Positions 54,148 through 63,280 of a stretch of DNA of 64,000 bases are shown here, piece by piece. A program made the translations under genes and the position numbers. How positions within the stretch are numbered: position 1 is the stretch's first letter; every line of letters starts with the position of its first letter. The notes under the pieces were generated by a model that saw nothing but the letters and a program-made list of their open reading frames with translations, ran no database searches and was not told the DNA's origin. The stretch is from Schaalia sp. 19OD2882 (GTDB taxonomy: Bacteria; Actinomycetota; Actinomycetes; Actinomycetales; Actinomycetaceae). Location: positions 310,001 to 374,000 of the forward strand of contig NZ_CP065521.1 in assembly GCF_018986735.1 (NCBI RefSeq), written 5' to 3'.

Positions 54148-54996
54148 ATGACCATGCGCGCGAAGGTTGCACTCGCCGCCACGGGACTGCTCGTGGCGAT
54201 CCTCGCCTTCCTTGCGTTGCGCGCCCACCTGGATGAGCGCGCCTACCGGGAGGGGCTCAGGCTCGAGCAGACGGGGGAGCGTGAGAGCGCGCTGCGAATC
54301 TTCACCGAGCTCGGTGACCACGCGGACAGCGCGCAACGAGCCCGATCCCTCGTCGCCGCCGATCCGGCGCTTCCCTTCAAGGGGGCGACCAAGGGAGAGA
54401 TCGTCGACTTCGGCTCCTTCGAACAGGACGGCGACACCACCAATGGCGTCGAGCCCATCCGGTGGATCGTCCTGGACAGGATCGAAGGCCGCCTGCTGCT
54501 TCTCAGCCTGGACTGCCTGGATGCGCGTGCCCACCACCGCACACCCTTCGAACCCGTGACCTGGGAAACGAGCGACGTGCGCGCCTGGATGAACACGGAA
54601 TTCCTGCGCAGCGCCTTCACCGAGGCCGAACGTGGCCTGATTCCTCTGGTCGAGGTCGACAATGCGAACCAGTCGAAGACGGGAACCGCCGGTGGGCACA
54701 CGACCATGGACCACGTCTTCGCCTTGAGTGAGACGGAGGCGTCGATCTACATCGCCAATGCCGTCGAACAAGACCTCATCGGCGCGGCGGCCGCGTCCTT
54801 CGCCGTCCGAAGCACCCTTCCCGGGGACCAGGACGGGCACGTCGACTGGTGGCTGCGTTCTCCGGGCACCTACGACTTCGCCTTCCAGTACGTCGACCGC
54901 CAGGGGCAGCCTCTCGTCTCGGGCGGCAACGCCGACCTCGTCCACGGGATCCGCCCCGCCCTGTGGCTCGACACCACCGCGGGTGCCGCGAAATGA
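54148..54996 (+). CDS. DUF6273-domain anchored extracytoplasmic protein
   Basis: 282 residues. One N-terminal membrane anchor (about 5-25), a short helical repeat region (EQTGERESALRIFTELGDHA, TPR-like, about 40-60), then the DUF6273 domain: FGSFEQD start (about 90), IRWIVLD, LLLSLDCLDAR, W-x(2)-SDVRAWMN and a WWLRSPG motif (about 232-238). This domain has a C-type-lectin/sulfatase-modifying-like look. Its role here is unknown. The stop overlaps the start of the first permease gene. Confidence 0.8.
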   Translation: MTMRAKVALAATGLLVAILAFLALRAHLDERAYREGLRLEQTGERESALRIFTELGDHADSAQRARSLVAADPALPFKGATKGEIVDFGSFEQDGDTTNGVEPIRWIVLDRIEGRLLLLSLDCLDARAHHRTPFEPVTWETSDVRAWMNTEFLRSAFTEAERGLIPLVEVDNANQSKTGTAGGHTTMDHVFALSETEASIYIANAVEQDLIGAAAASFAVRSTLPGDQDGHVDWWLRSPGTYDFAFQYVDRQGQPLVSGGNADLVHGIRPALWLDTTAGAAK

Positions 54997-56186
54997 CCCC
55001 ACGCCCCCTCCGCCTGGCCGTGGTGCCCCTGAGGAACATCCGTGCCCACCTCCTGCGCTCGATGGTCCTCATGCTCCTGGTCCTGGCCCAGTCCGCGTGC
55101 GCGCTGGCAGGAATCGTCTTCATCGCGAACCTGCGCGCAGATCTCGACCTGGCACGCGACCGACTGGGAGCCGACGTCCTGGTCTACCCTTCGGCAGGAT
55201 TCCTGCAATTGGACAAGGCCTGCGTCAACATGCTCGGCACCCCGATTCCCTTCCACAGGGAACGTTCGGGCTTGGCGCTGCTGGACACCAATGGCGACAT
55301 CGAGCGCGTCGACCACCAGATCTACCTCACCGACGACACCGGTGACGGCCAATCCGTGTCGATCGTCGGCTTCGACCCGTCCACGGACTTCACCGTCGCT
55401 CCGTGGCTCGACAAGGGGCCCGAGCACGTGGTGCCTGACGGGAGTGTCGCCGTTGGTGCGGACGCGGTGGGCACCGATGCGCGCACCGTCATCCTGTTCG
55501 GCAAGGAATGGCCGATCGATTCGCGTCTGCACCGCACCGGGACCGAACTCGACCGGGCGGTCTTCGTGCCGATCAGCACCCTGGAGAGCGTCATCGCGCA
55601 TGCGCGGGCCGCCGGCGTGACCTCCGTCGCCGACGTGGACCCCCGCCGCGACTACTCGGTGGCTCTGCTGCGTCTGCACGACCAGGGCGACGCCGAGTCG
55701 GTCACGAACTGGATCAACCTGTACATCCGGCGGGTCAACGCCGTCCACTCCGACACCGCTGTGGTGGGCACCTCCTCCTCGATCGCCAAGCATTCGGGGA
55801 TCATCAGTGCGGTCGCCTCGGCGACATGGGTGATCCTGCTGGGCGCAGTGGGCCTCGCCCAGTCCCTCATGCTCAACGAACGCCGCCGTGAGATGAGCGT
55901 GTGGCGTCACGTCGGAGCTTCGAACGGCCTGGTCCGACGAGTCATGGTCAGGGAAGCGCTCATCGTCGACGTGGTCGGTGCCCTCGCGGGGGTGGCGCTC
56001 GCCAGTGTGGTCCTCCTCGTCGTCCCCGGCCTCGTCCCGCGACCGGAACTGTTGTCCCCGATGCGTCTGGTGGCGGCATCGGCCGGCGCACTGGCGCTGA
56101 CCGTCCTGGTCGGCTGGCTGAGTGCACATGTGTGCACGACGAGGACACTCAAGGCCACCCGCGAGTCGATGCAGTTGACGGCGTAG
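54993..56186 (+). CDS. ABC transporter permease (FtsX/MacB type)
   Basis: 397 residues from ATG 54993. One N-terminal span (about 17-40), a large extracytoplasmic domain (about 45-260), then three C-terminal spans (about 275-385), the FtsX layout. The cytoplasmic ERRREMSVWRHVGAS segment (about 295-310) is the usual ATPase-contact coupling helix. It forms one transporter with the permease and ATPase genes downstream. Confidence 0.9.
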   Translation: MTPRPLRLAVVPLRNIRAHLLRSMVLMLLVLAQSACALAGIVFIANLRADLDLARDRLGADVLVYPSAGFLQLDKACVNMLGTPIPFHRERSGLALLDTNGDIERVDHQIYLTDDTGDGQSVSIVGFDPSTDFTVAPWLDKGPEHVVPDGSVAVGADAVGTDARTVILFGKEWPIDSRLHRTGTELDRAVFVPISTLESVIAHARAAGVTSVADVDPRRDYSVALLRLHDQGDAESVTNWINLYIRRVNAVHSDTAVVGTSSSIAKHSGIISAVASATWVILLGAVGLAQSLMLNERRREMSVWRHVGASNGLVRRVMVREALIVDVVGALAGVALASVVLLVVPGLVPRPELLSPMRLVAASAGALALTVLVGWLSAHVCTTRTLKATRESMQLTA

Positions 56187-56219
56187 GCCGTCGGTGTGGA
56201 TGTCGGAAAGGACAAGACG

Positions 56220-57428
56220 ATGCTCACGATGAGACAGCTCCCGGGACGCAATCTGCGCGCCTACCCGGCGCGCACCGGCGTCCTTGTCGTCTTTGCGCTC
56301 CTCATGGCAACAGTGGTCTTCGGCGGGGCGACACTGGTCGAAGGGATTCGCCAAGGTCTTGCCACGGTCGAAGCGCGGCTCGGCGCCGACATCCTCGTGA
56401 CACCCGGTGACGCCGACAACCAGTTCTCGGCGCAGACCTTCCTGCTCGAGGCCGAACCGGGGTACTTCTACATGGGCGCCGACACCCTTGGCAAGGTCGG
56501 CGCAGTCGAAGGGGTCGAGGCCGCATCACCTCAACTCTTCCTGTCCTCGGCGCGGGCGAGTTGCTGCTCGGGGCGTTACCAGGTCTTCGCCTTCGACCCG
56601 GCCACGGACTTCGTGGTCCAACCCTGGATCGCCGAGACCACGGGAAGACCCGACATCGGCGACCAGGACGTGGTGGTGGGAGCCAATGTCACGGTTCCCG
56701 AGGACGGGCGCTTCGAGATCTACGGCATCAGGCTCCAGGCCGTCGGCCAGTTCGAGGCCACGGGCTCGACGCTCGACAATGCGGTCTACGCGAACTTCTC
56801 CACCGGTCGCACGCTGATCGAGGCCTCGGTGCGCAAGGGACTGAACAAGTACCACGACGTCGATCCGCGCGGGGTCATCTCGGCGGTGATGGTCGATGTC
56901 GCCCCGGACGCGGACATCGAGGTCGTGGCCGAGAGGATTCGCCAGCATGTCACGGGCGTCAGTGTCGCCACCGCGAAGAACATGGTCACGGGAATCTCCG
57001 ACACGATCGGGCGGACCTCGCACACGATCTGGGTGTTCATGGTCGTCATCTGGGCGATCGGGGCGGCAATGACCGTGCTGGTCTTCACCGCGATGATCCA
57101 CGAGAGACGTAGGGAGTTCGCCGCACTCAAGGGGATGGGAGCCACGCGAACGCAGTTGGCGCGGATGGTCGTCACGGAGGCGCTCATGGTGGACGGCGCC
57201 GGCGCCCTCGTGGGGATCGCCATGACTGCGGTGGTGCTCGGTGCCTTCCAGACGCTGGTGGGGCAGACCCTCGGGATCGGATTCCTCCTGCCGTCACCGC
57301 CGATGTGGGTGGCACTTGCTCTTGGGGCGCTCGGCTCGGTCCTTGCTGCGGCCGCCCTGGCGTCGTGGCTCTCGCTCAGGAGGATCGACAGGTGGGATGC
57401 GGGCACGGTCCTCAAGGAGGGGGAGTGA
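56220..57428 (+). CDS. ABC transporter permease (FtsX/MacB type)
   Basis: 402 residues from ATG 56220, preceded by GGAAAGGA. Same layout as its neighbour: first span about 21-45, extracytoplasmic domain with a CC pair (SARASCCSGRYQ, about 112-123), three C-terminal spans, and the coupling segment HERRREFAALKGMGAT (about 297-312). The extracytoplasmic Cys-Cys pair could bind a metal or form a disulfide. A TGATG overlap joins it to the ATPase gene. Confidence 0.9.
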   Translation: MLTMRQLPGRNLRAYPARTGVLVVFALLMATVVFGGATLVEGIRQGLATVEARLGADILVTPGDADNQFSAQTFLLEAEPGYFYMGADTLGKVGAVEGVEAASPQLFLSSARASCCSGRYQVFAFDPATDFVVQPWIAETTGRPDIGDQDVVVGANVTVPEDGRFEIYGIRLQAVGQFEATGSTLDNAVYANFSTGRTLIEASVRKGLNKYHDVDPRGVISAVMVDVAPDADIEVVAERIRQHVTGVSVATAKNMVTGISDTIGRTSHTIWVFMVVIWAIGAAMTVLVFTAMIHERRREFAALKGMGATRTQLARMVVTEALMVDGAGALVGIAMTAVVLGAFQTLVGQTLGIGFLLPSPPMWVALALGALGSVLAAAALASWLSLRRIDRWDAGTVLKEGE

Positions 57429-58105
57429 TGACGATGATGGATGTGCGCGGGGTGCGCAAGGATTTTCGACGAGGGCGTTCCAGCGAACTCTTCACCGCAG
57501 TGGACACCGTGGATCTCCGGCTCACAGGCGGGGAGCTGACCCTCATCCGCGGCAGATCCGGTTCCGGCAAGAGCACCTTGGCCCTCATGCTCGGCGGAAT
57601 GCTGCAGCCGACTTCGGGCACTGTGAGCGTGGAGGGCGAGGACCTGTACGCCTTGGACGACGCGGCCCGTTCGAGGTTGCGCAATGAGCGGATCGCCATG
57701 CTCCCGCAGGGAAATGTGGCTCTGCGCAGTCTCACCGTGTTGGAGAACGTGCTGCTTCCCTCGGTCATCCACGCCGCCGAGGCCGGTGAGGCCGTCACCT
57801 CCAGGGCGCGGGAGCTCATCGAGGCGCTCGGATTGTCGGCATTGGCGGATTCTTTCCCCAATGAGCTCTCCGGCGGAGAGCTGCGTCGCATGGGGTTGGC
57901 CAGGGCGCTCGTGATGGGTCCGGATGTCGTCATTGCCGATGAGCCGACGGCCGGCCTCGACCAGGCCAATGCCGTCGCCGCGCTGACCTTGTTGCGCGAG
58001 TGTGCCGACGCCGGTGCCGCCGTGTGCGTGGTCGCGCACGAGGACGACGCCCTGTCCTTCGCAGACTTGGTGCTGACGATGGACGGCGGGGTCCTGGGGC
58101 GCTGA
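57428..58105 (+). CDS. ABC transporter ATP-binding protein (MacB/LolD type)
   Basis: 225 residues. Walker A GRSGSGKS (about 41-48), Q-loop MLPQGN (about 93-98), signature LSGGELRRMGLARAL (about 145-159), Walker B VVIADEPTAGLD (about 165-176) and H-loop AHED (about 200). It energises the two permeases upstream in a mechanotransduction or export cycle rather than import. The substrate is unknown. Confidence 0.93.
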   Translation: MTMMDVRGVRKDFRRGRSSELFTAVDTVDLRLTGGELTLIRGRSGSGKSTLALMLGGMLQPTSGTVSVEGEDLYALDDAARSRLRNERIAMLPQGNVALRSLTVLENVLLPSVIHAAEAGEAVTSRARELIEALGLSALADSFPNELSGGELRRMGLARALVMGPDVVIADEPTAGLDQANAVAALTLLRECADAGAAVCVVAHEDDALSFADLVLTMDGGVLGR

Positions 58106-58180
58106 GTCGCGGGTGGCGCCGGGTGTCCATGAGGGACCAGGGCGCTGTCTCGCATGTGGTGGCGGCTCACCCGAAGGGAA

Positions 58181-58195
58181 TTAGGCAAACCTCAG
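58181..58195 (+). promoter_or_regulatory. DtxR/IdeR-like iron box upstream of the FTR1 operon
   Basis: TTAGGCAAACCTCAG resembles the DtxR/IdeR consensus (TTAGGTTAGSCTAACCTAA), with a good left half and a poorer right half. It lies just upstream of a strong promoter. Repression by an Fe2+-bound regulator is inferred. Confidence 0.5.
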
Positions 58196-58203
58196 GGTCT
58201 TTA

Positions 58204-58232
58204 TTTACACCTCATCGAGATGACCCTAGACT
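58204..58232 (+). promoter_or_regulatory. Promoter of the FTR1 iron-uptake operon
   Basis: TTTACA, a 17-base spacer, then TAGACT, about 95 bases before the FTR1 start. This is the best sigma70-like promoter in the window. Confidence 0.6.
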
Positions 58233-58327
58233 GATCGGGCACATCAGGGTGCTTGATGCCGTGGAAGCGTCCGCCGGAACAACGGCGGACGGAGACGACT
58301 AGTGACCTCAAGGAGGGTCTGCAGGTG

Positions 58328-59959
58328 ATGGGAATGGTGTCCACGAGGCCGCGATGGGGATCCGTGTGGATCCTGACCGCCGTGGCCACGGTCCTCCTGC
58401 TTCTGCTGCCGGCCTCCCCCGCGAAGGCCGACCACGGCACGTGGACGGACGTCGCCGAGGAGATGGCGCAGATCCTCGACGATGCTCATGCGACCTACCT
58501 CAAGGGTGACGTCCAGGGTGGCAAGGACGGGGTGAACACCGCCTACTACCGCCGTTACGAGACCCTGGGCTTTGAAAAGCAGGTCATGGCGCGCATTTCG
58601 GGTGAGCGGGTCTCCGCCGTGGAGATGGAGTTCTCCCTGGTCAAGAAGGCCATGAGCGACCATGACGACGCCGCCGTCGCCCAACACCTCGAGATCCTCA
58701 AGAAGCAGCTCATCGAGGACGCCGCCCTTCTGGACGGCGTGTCCGCGACCGGTTCTGCCGACGACTACAGCCCGGGCGCCTGGGGACAGGTCGCCAAGGA
58801 GATGGCGCAGATCCTCGACGATGCTCATGCGACCTACCTCAAGGGTGACGTCCAGGGTGGCAAGGACGGGGTGAACACCGCCTACTACCGCCGTTACGAG
58901 ACCCTGGGCTTTGAAAAGCAGGTCATGGCGCGCGTCTCGGGTGAGCGGGTCTCCGCCGTGGAGATGGAGTTCTCCCTGGTCAAGAAGGCCATGAGCGACC
59001 ATGACGACGCCGCGGTCGAGGCGCACCTGCAGACTCTGAAGAACTTCCTGCGCGAGGACGCGAACGCCCTCGACGGCTACACCGGCTCCGCATCGCGCAC
59101 CGCCAACCCCTGGCTGTCCGGCTTCCTGCCGTCCCTGCTGGTCATCCTGCGAGAGGGGATGGAAGCCATCCTCGTCGTCGCGGCGATCCTGGCCTACCTG
59201 ACCAAAGCGGGCCACCGGAACAAGGCCAGGGTCGTGTGGCTGGGAGTCGGCCTCGCCCTCGTCTTCTCCGTCATCCTTGCCATCCTCTTCTCCTCCTTCG
59301 CCGGCCTGGCGGGCGCCAACCAGGAGATCCTCGAAGGAGTCGCCGCCCTCTTCGCAGTCGCCATGCTCATCTGGGTGTCGAATTGGATGGTCTCCAAGTC
59401 GAGCAACGAAGCCTGGGACCGCTACATCAAGGACAAGACGGACGCCTCCCTCACACGTGGCTCACTGCTGGGACTTGCCGCCATCGCCTTCCTCGCCGTG
59501 CTGCGCGAGGGCGCCGAGACGATCCTCTTCTACGTCCCGATCGTCTCCCAGGCCGATGAGGCGATCGGACACGTGTGGATCGGTGTCGCCGTTGGAGCCG
59601 TCGCCCTCGTCATCGTCTTCCTGCTCATCCGTTTCGCTGCGCTGCGCATTCCACTGCGCCCCTTCTTCGCGGTGACCTCACTTCTTCTGGCACTGATGGC
59701 CGTGACCTTCACCGGATCGGGCATCAAGGAACTCCAGGAAGCCGACGTCCTTCCACTGACCTACGTGGACGGCTTCCCGACCATCGACCTCTTGGGGATC
59801 TACCCCCGAGTGGAGAACCTGTGCGGACAGGCACTGGTTCTCGCCACCATCGTCGGTCTGTACTTCTGGGGGAAATGGCGTCAACGCCACGCCTCGGCCC
59901 TGCAAGCGCACTCCGATGCCCAAACCCACGAACACACAGACATGGAGAACGACTCGTGA
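58328..59959 (+). CDS. FTR1-family iron permease with duplicated extracellular domain
   Basis: 543 residues (ATG 58328; GTG 58325 also possible). Signal peptide cut after AKA (about 35). Two nearly identical extracytoplasmic units of 113 residues follow (AYYRRYETLGFEKQVMAR in each). Then comes the seven-span FTR1 domain with both REGxE-type iron motifs, LREGMEAIL (about 274-282) and LREGAETIL (about 391-399). The C-terminus is His-rich. It moves iron across the membrane. In Campylobacter and E. coli FetMP-like systems the partner is a P19-type protein, encoded next here with a four-base overlap. Confidence 0.94.
   Translation: MGMVSTRPRWGSVWILTAVATVLLLLLPASPAKADHGTWTDVAEEMAQILDDAHATYLKGDVQGGKDGVNTAYYRRYETLGFEKQVMARISGERVSAVEMEFSLVKKAMSDHDDAAVAQHLEILKKQLIEDAALLDGVSATGSADDYSPGAWGQVAKEMAQILDDAHATYLKGDVQGGKDGVNTAYYRRYETLGFEKQVMARVSGERVSAVEMEFSLVKKAMSDHDDAAVEAHLQTLKNFLREDANALDGYTGSASRTANPWLSGFLPSLLVILREGMEAILVVAAILAYLTKAGHRNKARVVWLGVGLALVFSVILAILFSSFAGLAGANQEILEGVAALFAVAMLIWVSNWMVSKSSNEAWDRYIKDKTDASLTRGSLLGLAAIAFLAVLREGAETILFYVPIVSQADEAIGHVWIGVAVGAVALVIVFLLIRFAALRIPLRPFFAVTSLLLALMAVTFTGSGIKELQEADVLPLTYVDGFPTIDLLGIYPRVENLCGQALVLATIVGLYFWGKWRQRHASALQAHSDAQTHEHTDMENDS
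58460..59016 (+). repeat. 339-bp tandem duplication inside the FTR1 gene
   Basis: 58460-58677 and 58799-59016 are almost identical over about 218 bases with a period of 339 bases (113 codons), in frame. The few differences include ATT/GTC at the Ile/Val position after MAR. Confidence 0.9.
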
Positions 59960-60582
59960 AGCAATCGCTGACAAGCATCGGTGCGGCCGCGGCCGCTCTT
60001 GCCCTGGTGGCCGGCCTTTCCGCCTGCTCCTCCGGAACTGCGGGAACGGAACCGCAGAGCACTCCTCAGTCCTCCTCCTCCGCTGCGGCCGCGCCCGGCG
60101 AGGACGCAGGTTTCGACGAGTTCCCGCTGGGTGACGACGTGTTCTCGGGCCCGTTGAAGATCTCGGGTGTCTACTTCCAGCCCGTCGACATGGAGCCGCA
60201 GATCCAGACCCCGGCAAAGGACGCCTCGATGCACATCGAAGCCGACATCTCCGCAGTGCAGGGCAATGATCTCGGCTACGGCGTCGGTGACTTCATCCCC
60301 GGTCTGAAGGTCGACTACAAGGTCCTCGGCAAGGATGGAAAGGCAGTCCTGGAAGGCACCTTCATGCCGATGAACGCCTCGGACGGCCCGCACTACGGCC
60401 TGAACCTTCCCAAGCTCGATGCGGGAACCTACACGGTGCAGTTCATCGTCCACTCGCCGGAGGAAAACGGTTGGCTGCTCCACACCGACGAGACCACCGG
60501 CGTCAAGGGCCGCTTCTGGACCGAGCCGATCGTGGCCGAGTTCAAGGACTGGAAGTGGGATCCCACTGCCGTCGAGTGGTGA
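59956..60582 (+). CDS. P19/Tp34-type iron-binding lipoprotein
   Basis: 208 residues from a GTG overlapping the FTR1 stop. Lipobox LSAC (Cys24), a Ser/Ala-rich tether, then the P19 (FetP) domain of about 155 residues. Conserved metal ligands include Met (in PVDMEPQ) and His (in MHIEADI and PHYGLNLP, HSPEENGW). P19 proteins dimerise and bind Cu and Fe at the cell surface, handing iron to FTR1. It is lipid-anchored here because Gram-positives have no periplasm. Confidence 0.93.
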   Translation: MKQSLTSIGAAAAALALVAGLSACSSGTAGTEPQSTPQSSSSAAAAPGEDAGFDEFPLGDDVFSGPLKISGVYFQPVDMEPQIQTPAKDASMHIEADISAVQGNDLGYGVGDFIPGLKVDYKVLGKDGKAVLEGTFMPMNASDGPHYGLNLPKLDAGTYTVQFIVHSPEENGWLLHTDETTGVKGRFWTEPIVAEFKDWKWDPTAVEW

Positions 60583-60591
60583 CGCGATGAG

Positions 60592-60625
60592 GCCGTGGGC
60601 CGGAGGGTCTCCTTCGGCCCACGGC
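60592..60625 (+). terminator. Hairpin between the P19 gene and the DUF2318 gene
   Basis: 11-bp stem GCCGTGGGCCG / CGGCCCACGGC with a 12-base loop, ten bases after the P19 stop, no T-run. It could be a partial terminator that lowers expression of the downstream membrane genes. Confidence 0.6.
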
Positions 60626-60692
60626 TCATGCATGAGCCACAATTGACGCGACACGAGCCGCCGCTCGGCGGACAACAGGACGGGAACGAACG

Positions 60693-61955
60693 ATGATCGA
60701 GCAGATGGGGCAGATCGCCCTCGTGGTGCTTCTCACCGCACTCGCGGCAGGGACGGTGATCCCTCTGATCCCCGTACGCGGCAAGGGCCGTGGCGCCACG
60801 GCGGTGCGCAGGTGGGTCATCGGCGGCGGGATCTGTCTGGGGGTCGTGGCCTCACTGGCCCTGACCGTGGTCAACACGGTCCTGCCCAAGGCGGTCAACC
60901 GCCAGGTCGTGGCCCTGTGGACCCTGCCCGTCGCCATCGTCCTGGTCATCGCGTTCATCGCCTTGACCCTGCTGCGTCGCCGTGCCGAAGCCGACAGCGT
61001 CGCCCTGGACACGGCGACCCAAGTCGTCGGTGGCGCCTACCTGGCCGCCATCGTCTTCAGGGCTGCGCCCACCGCAATGGCACCCGCCGTCCTGTTGACC
61101 TCCGGGACCAACGAACTCCTGTCCACCCAGGCCCTGCTCACCTTCGTCGGATACGGACTGGGTTGGGGGGTCGCGGTGCTGCTCGGCTTTTTCGCCTGGC
61201 GCTTGACGACCCAGGCGCGAACCATGTGGCCAATGGTCGTGGTCACCGCTGTACTGGCCCTGACCCACGTCCTGCTCATCGTGCGCATCCTCCAGGCCAA
61301 GCGGATCATCACGATGTCGAACTCGGCATTCACCGCACTGTCGTGGACCATCAACCACGAGGCGATCTTCCCCGTCTGCGCCATGGGCGCACTCGGCGTG
61401 GTGGCCTTCCTGCTGTGGAGGAGCGGTCGCACCGAGCCCGTCGAGGGCGAGAACCCCGCCCAGAGGCGACTGAGGCGAGCCCAGGCCAGGATGCGCAAGT
61501 TCATCGCCGGCACCGCCGTGGGCGGCTACCTGTGCGGGGCGCTGCTCGTCACCGTCGGAGTCGCCATTGCCTCCGCAGAGGTCGAATTGTCCGCGCCCGA
61601 GCCCTTCACAGTGGTCGACGGCAAAGCCGTCGTCGATGTCAAGGACATTTCCGACGGGCACCTGCACCGTTTCGCCCACACGACCTCCTCGGGTGTCGAA
61701 GTCCGGTTCATCGTCATCCAGAAGGCGGGCTCATCCTTCGGAGTCGGGCTGGACGCCTGCGAGATCTGTGGCGCCAGCGGGTACTACGAGAAGGACGGAA
61801 AGATCATCTGCAAACTCTGCGAGGTCGCGATGAACATCGCCACCATCGGTTTCAAAGGCGGTTGCAATCCGATCCCCATCGAGTACGAAGTGTCGAACGG
61901 GACCTTGACAGTACCGTTGTCGGTCCTGGAAGCGAATGCGAGCATCTTCGCATGA
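60693..61955 (+). CDS. DUF2318 Fe-S-containing membrane protein
   Basis: 420 residues. About seven spans in the first 300 residues, then the extracytoplasmic DUF2318 domain with the Cys pattern CEICG (about 351-355), ICKLCEV (about 368-374) and FKGGCNPIP (about 387-395). Family members sit beside FTR1 and P19 and are thought to carry a metal or Fe-S centre for redox steps in Fe3+/Fe2+ handling. The exact reaction is not established. Confidence 0.92.
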   Translation: MIEQMGQIALVVLLTALAAGTVIPLIPVRGKGRGATAVRRWVIGGGICLGVVASLALTVVNTVLPKAVNRQVVALWTLPVAIVLVIAFIALTLLRRRAEADSVALDTATQVVGGAYLAAIVFRAAPTAMAPAVLLTSGTNELLSTQALLTFVGYGLGWGVAVLLGFFAWRLTTQARTMWPMVVVTAVLALTHVLLIVRILQAKRIITMSNSAFTALSWTINHEAIFPVCAMGALGVVAFLLWRSGRTEPVEGENPAQRRLRRAQARMRKFIAGTAVGGYLCGALLVTVGVAIASAEVELSAPEPFTVVDGKAVVDVKDISDGHLHRFAHTTSSGVEVRFIVIQKAGSSFGVGLDACEICGASGYYEKDGKIICKLCEVAMNIATIGFKGGCNPIPIEYEVSNGTLTVPLSVLEANASIFA

Positions 61956-62004
61956 GCCCGGCCCGCACGGCTTCGCCCTCGCACCTGCGGGAGGGGAGCG
62001 TCCC

Positions 62005-63276
62005 ATGTTCCTGAGAATGCTCATGCGGGCGCTCACGCGCCGAGGCAACCGTCATCTGCTCATCGCCGTGACCATCGCCTTGGGCACGGCGGTTGCGACC
62101 TCGATGCTCTCCGTCATGTTCGACGTCGGCGACAAGGTCAACCAGGAACTCAAGTCCTACGGCGCGAACATCGTCGTACGCCCCCAAGGGGCGGCCGTCC
62201 TCCAGGACCTCTACGGCGCCGAGAGCCCGACCCAGGCGCATCTGCGCGAGGACGAACTGGGCCGGATCAAGGAGATCTTCTGGACCTACAACATCTTGGA
62301 CTTCGCTCCTCTGCTCCCCGTCCAGGTCACCGATGCCACAGGTCAGTCCTTGACCCTCACAGGAACATGGTTCGACCACCACATGTCCTTGGCCACGGAA
62401 GAAAAGGTCCACACCGGGCTGGACAAGTTGCGTGCGTGGTGGGGCGTGACCGGCGAATGGGTGAAGGAGGCCGACCCACACGGGGCCATGGTGGGCCACG
62501 CCTACGCCAAGGCCCATTCCCTGTCCATCGGCGACACCCTGACCGTCGAACGTGAGGGCCGCAAGGTCGAATTGACCGTGCGGGGGATATTCGATGCAGG
62601 GGACGAGGCCGATTCGGGCGTCTACACCCATCTGGACCTCGCCCAAGAACTCCTCGCAGCTCCAGGAGCCGTCGCCTCGGTCGAAGTGTCCGCCCTGACC
62701 ACTCCCGACAACGACTTGGCGCGCAAGGCCGCGAAGAACCCCGATTCCCTGTCCGTGTCCGAAAGGGAAACCTGGTACTGCACCGCATACGTCTCGTCGA
62801 TCGCCTACCAGATCGAAGAGGTGATGACCGACTCGATGGCCAGACCCGTGCGGCAGGTCGCCGAATCCGAGGGCACCATCTTGGAGAAGACACAACTCCT
62901 CATGGTCCTCGTCACCGTCCTCGCCCTGGTGGCCTCCGCCCTTGCCATCGCCAACCTGGTGACCGCCAACGTCATGGAACGCTCCGCCGAAATCGGCCTG
63001 ATGAAGGCGATCGGCGCGAAGAACAGGTCGATCATCGCCCTCTTCCTCGCCGAAATCACGCTGGTCGCACTCGTGGGCGGAGTCCTCGGCTACGCCGCAG
63101 GAATCGCCTTGGCGCAGGTGATCGGACACATCGTCTTCTCCTCATTCGTCTCCATCACGCCGGTGGTCGCCGCAGCGGCCCTGGTCCTGGTCCTGCTGGT
63201 GGTCCTTGGAGCCTCGATCCCGGCGATCCGTCACCTGCTGCGACTCAACGCCGCCGAAGTCCTCCACGGAAGGTGA
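62005..63276 (+). CDS. ABC permease (FtsX type) of the iron system
   Basis: 423 residues from ATG 62005, after GAGGGG. One N-terminal span (about 16-38), a large extracytoplasmic domain with SYGANIVVRPQG start (about 50-61), three C-terminal spans and the coupling segment ERSAEIGLMKAIGAKN (about 322-337). In Campylobacter-type P19 loci two such permeases and an ATPase follow FTR1-P19-DUF2318, the same order as here. Confidence 0.92.
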   Translation: MFLRMLMRALTRRGNRHLLIAVTIALGTAVATSMLSVMFDVGDKVNQELKSYGANIVVRPQGAAVLQDLYGAESPTQAHLREDELGRIKEIFWTYNILDFAPLLPVQVTDATGQSLTLTGTWFDHHMSLATEEKVHTGLDKLRAWWGVTGEWVKEADPHGAMVGHAYAKAHSLSIGDTLTVEREGRKVELTVRGIFDAGDEADSGVYTHLDLAQELLAAPGAVASVEVSALTTPDNDLARKAAKNPDSLSVSERETWYCTAYVSSIAYQIEEVMTDSMARPVRQVAESEGTILEKTQLLMVLVTVLALVASALAIANLVTANVMERSAEIGLMKAIGAKNRSIIALFLAEITLVALVGGVLGYAAGIALAQVIGHIVFSSFVSITPVVAAAALVLVLLVVLGASIPAIRHLLRLNAAEVLHGR

Positions 63277-63280
63277 AGTC

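Noticed and set aside
58460..59016. Assembly duplication as the cause of the FTR1 repeat
   Set aside because: The two units differ at several positions and the whole frame stays open through both, so a real duplication is more likely, though reads were not available to confirm it.
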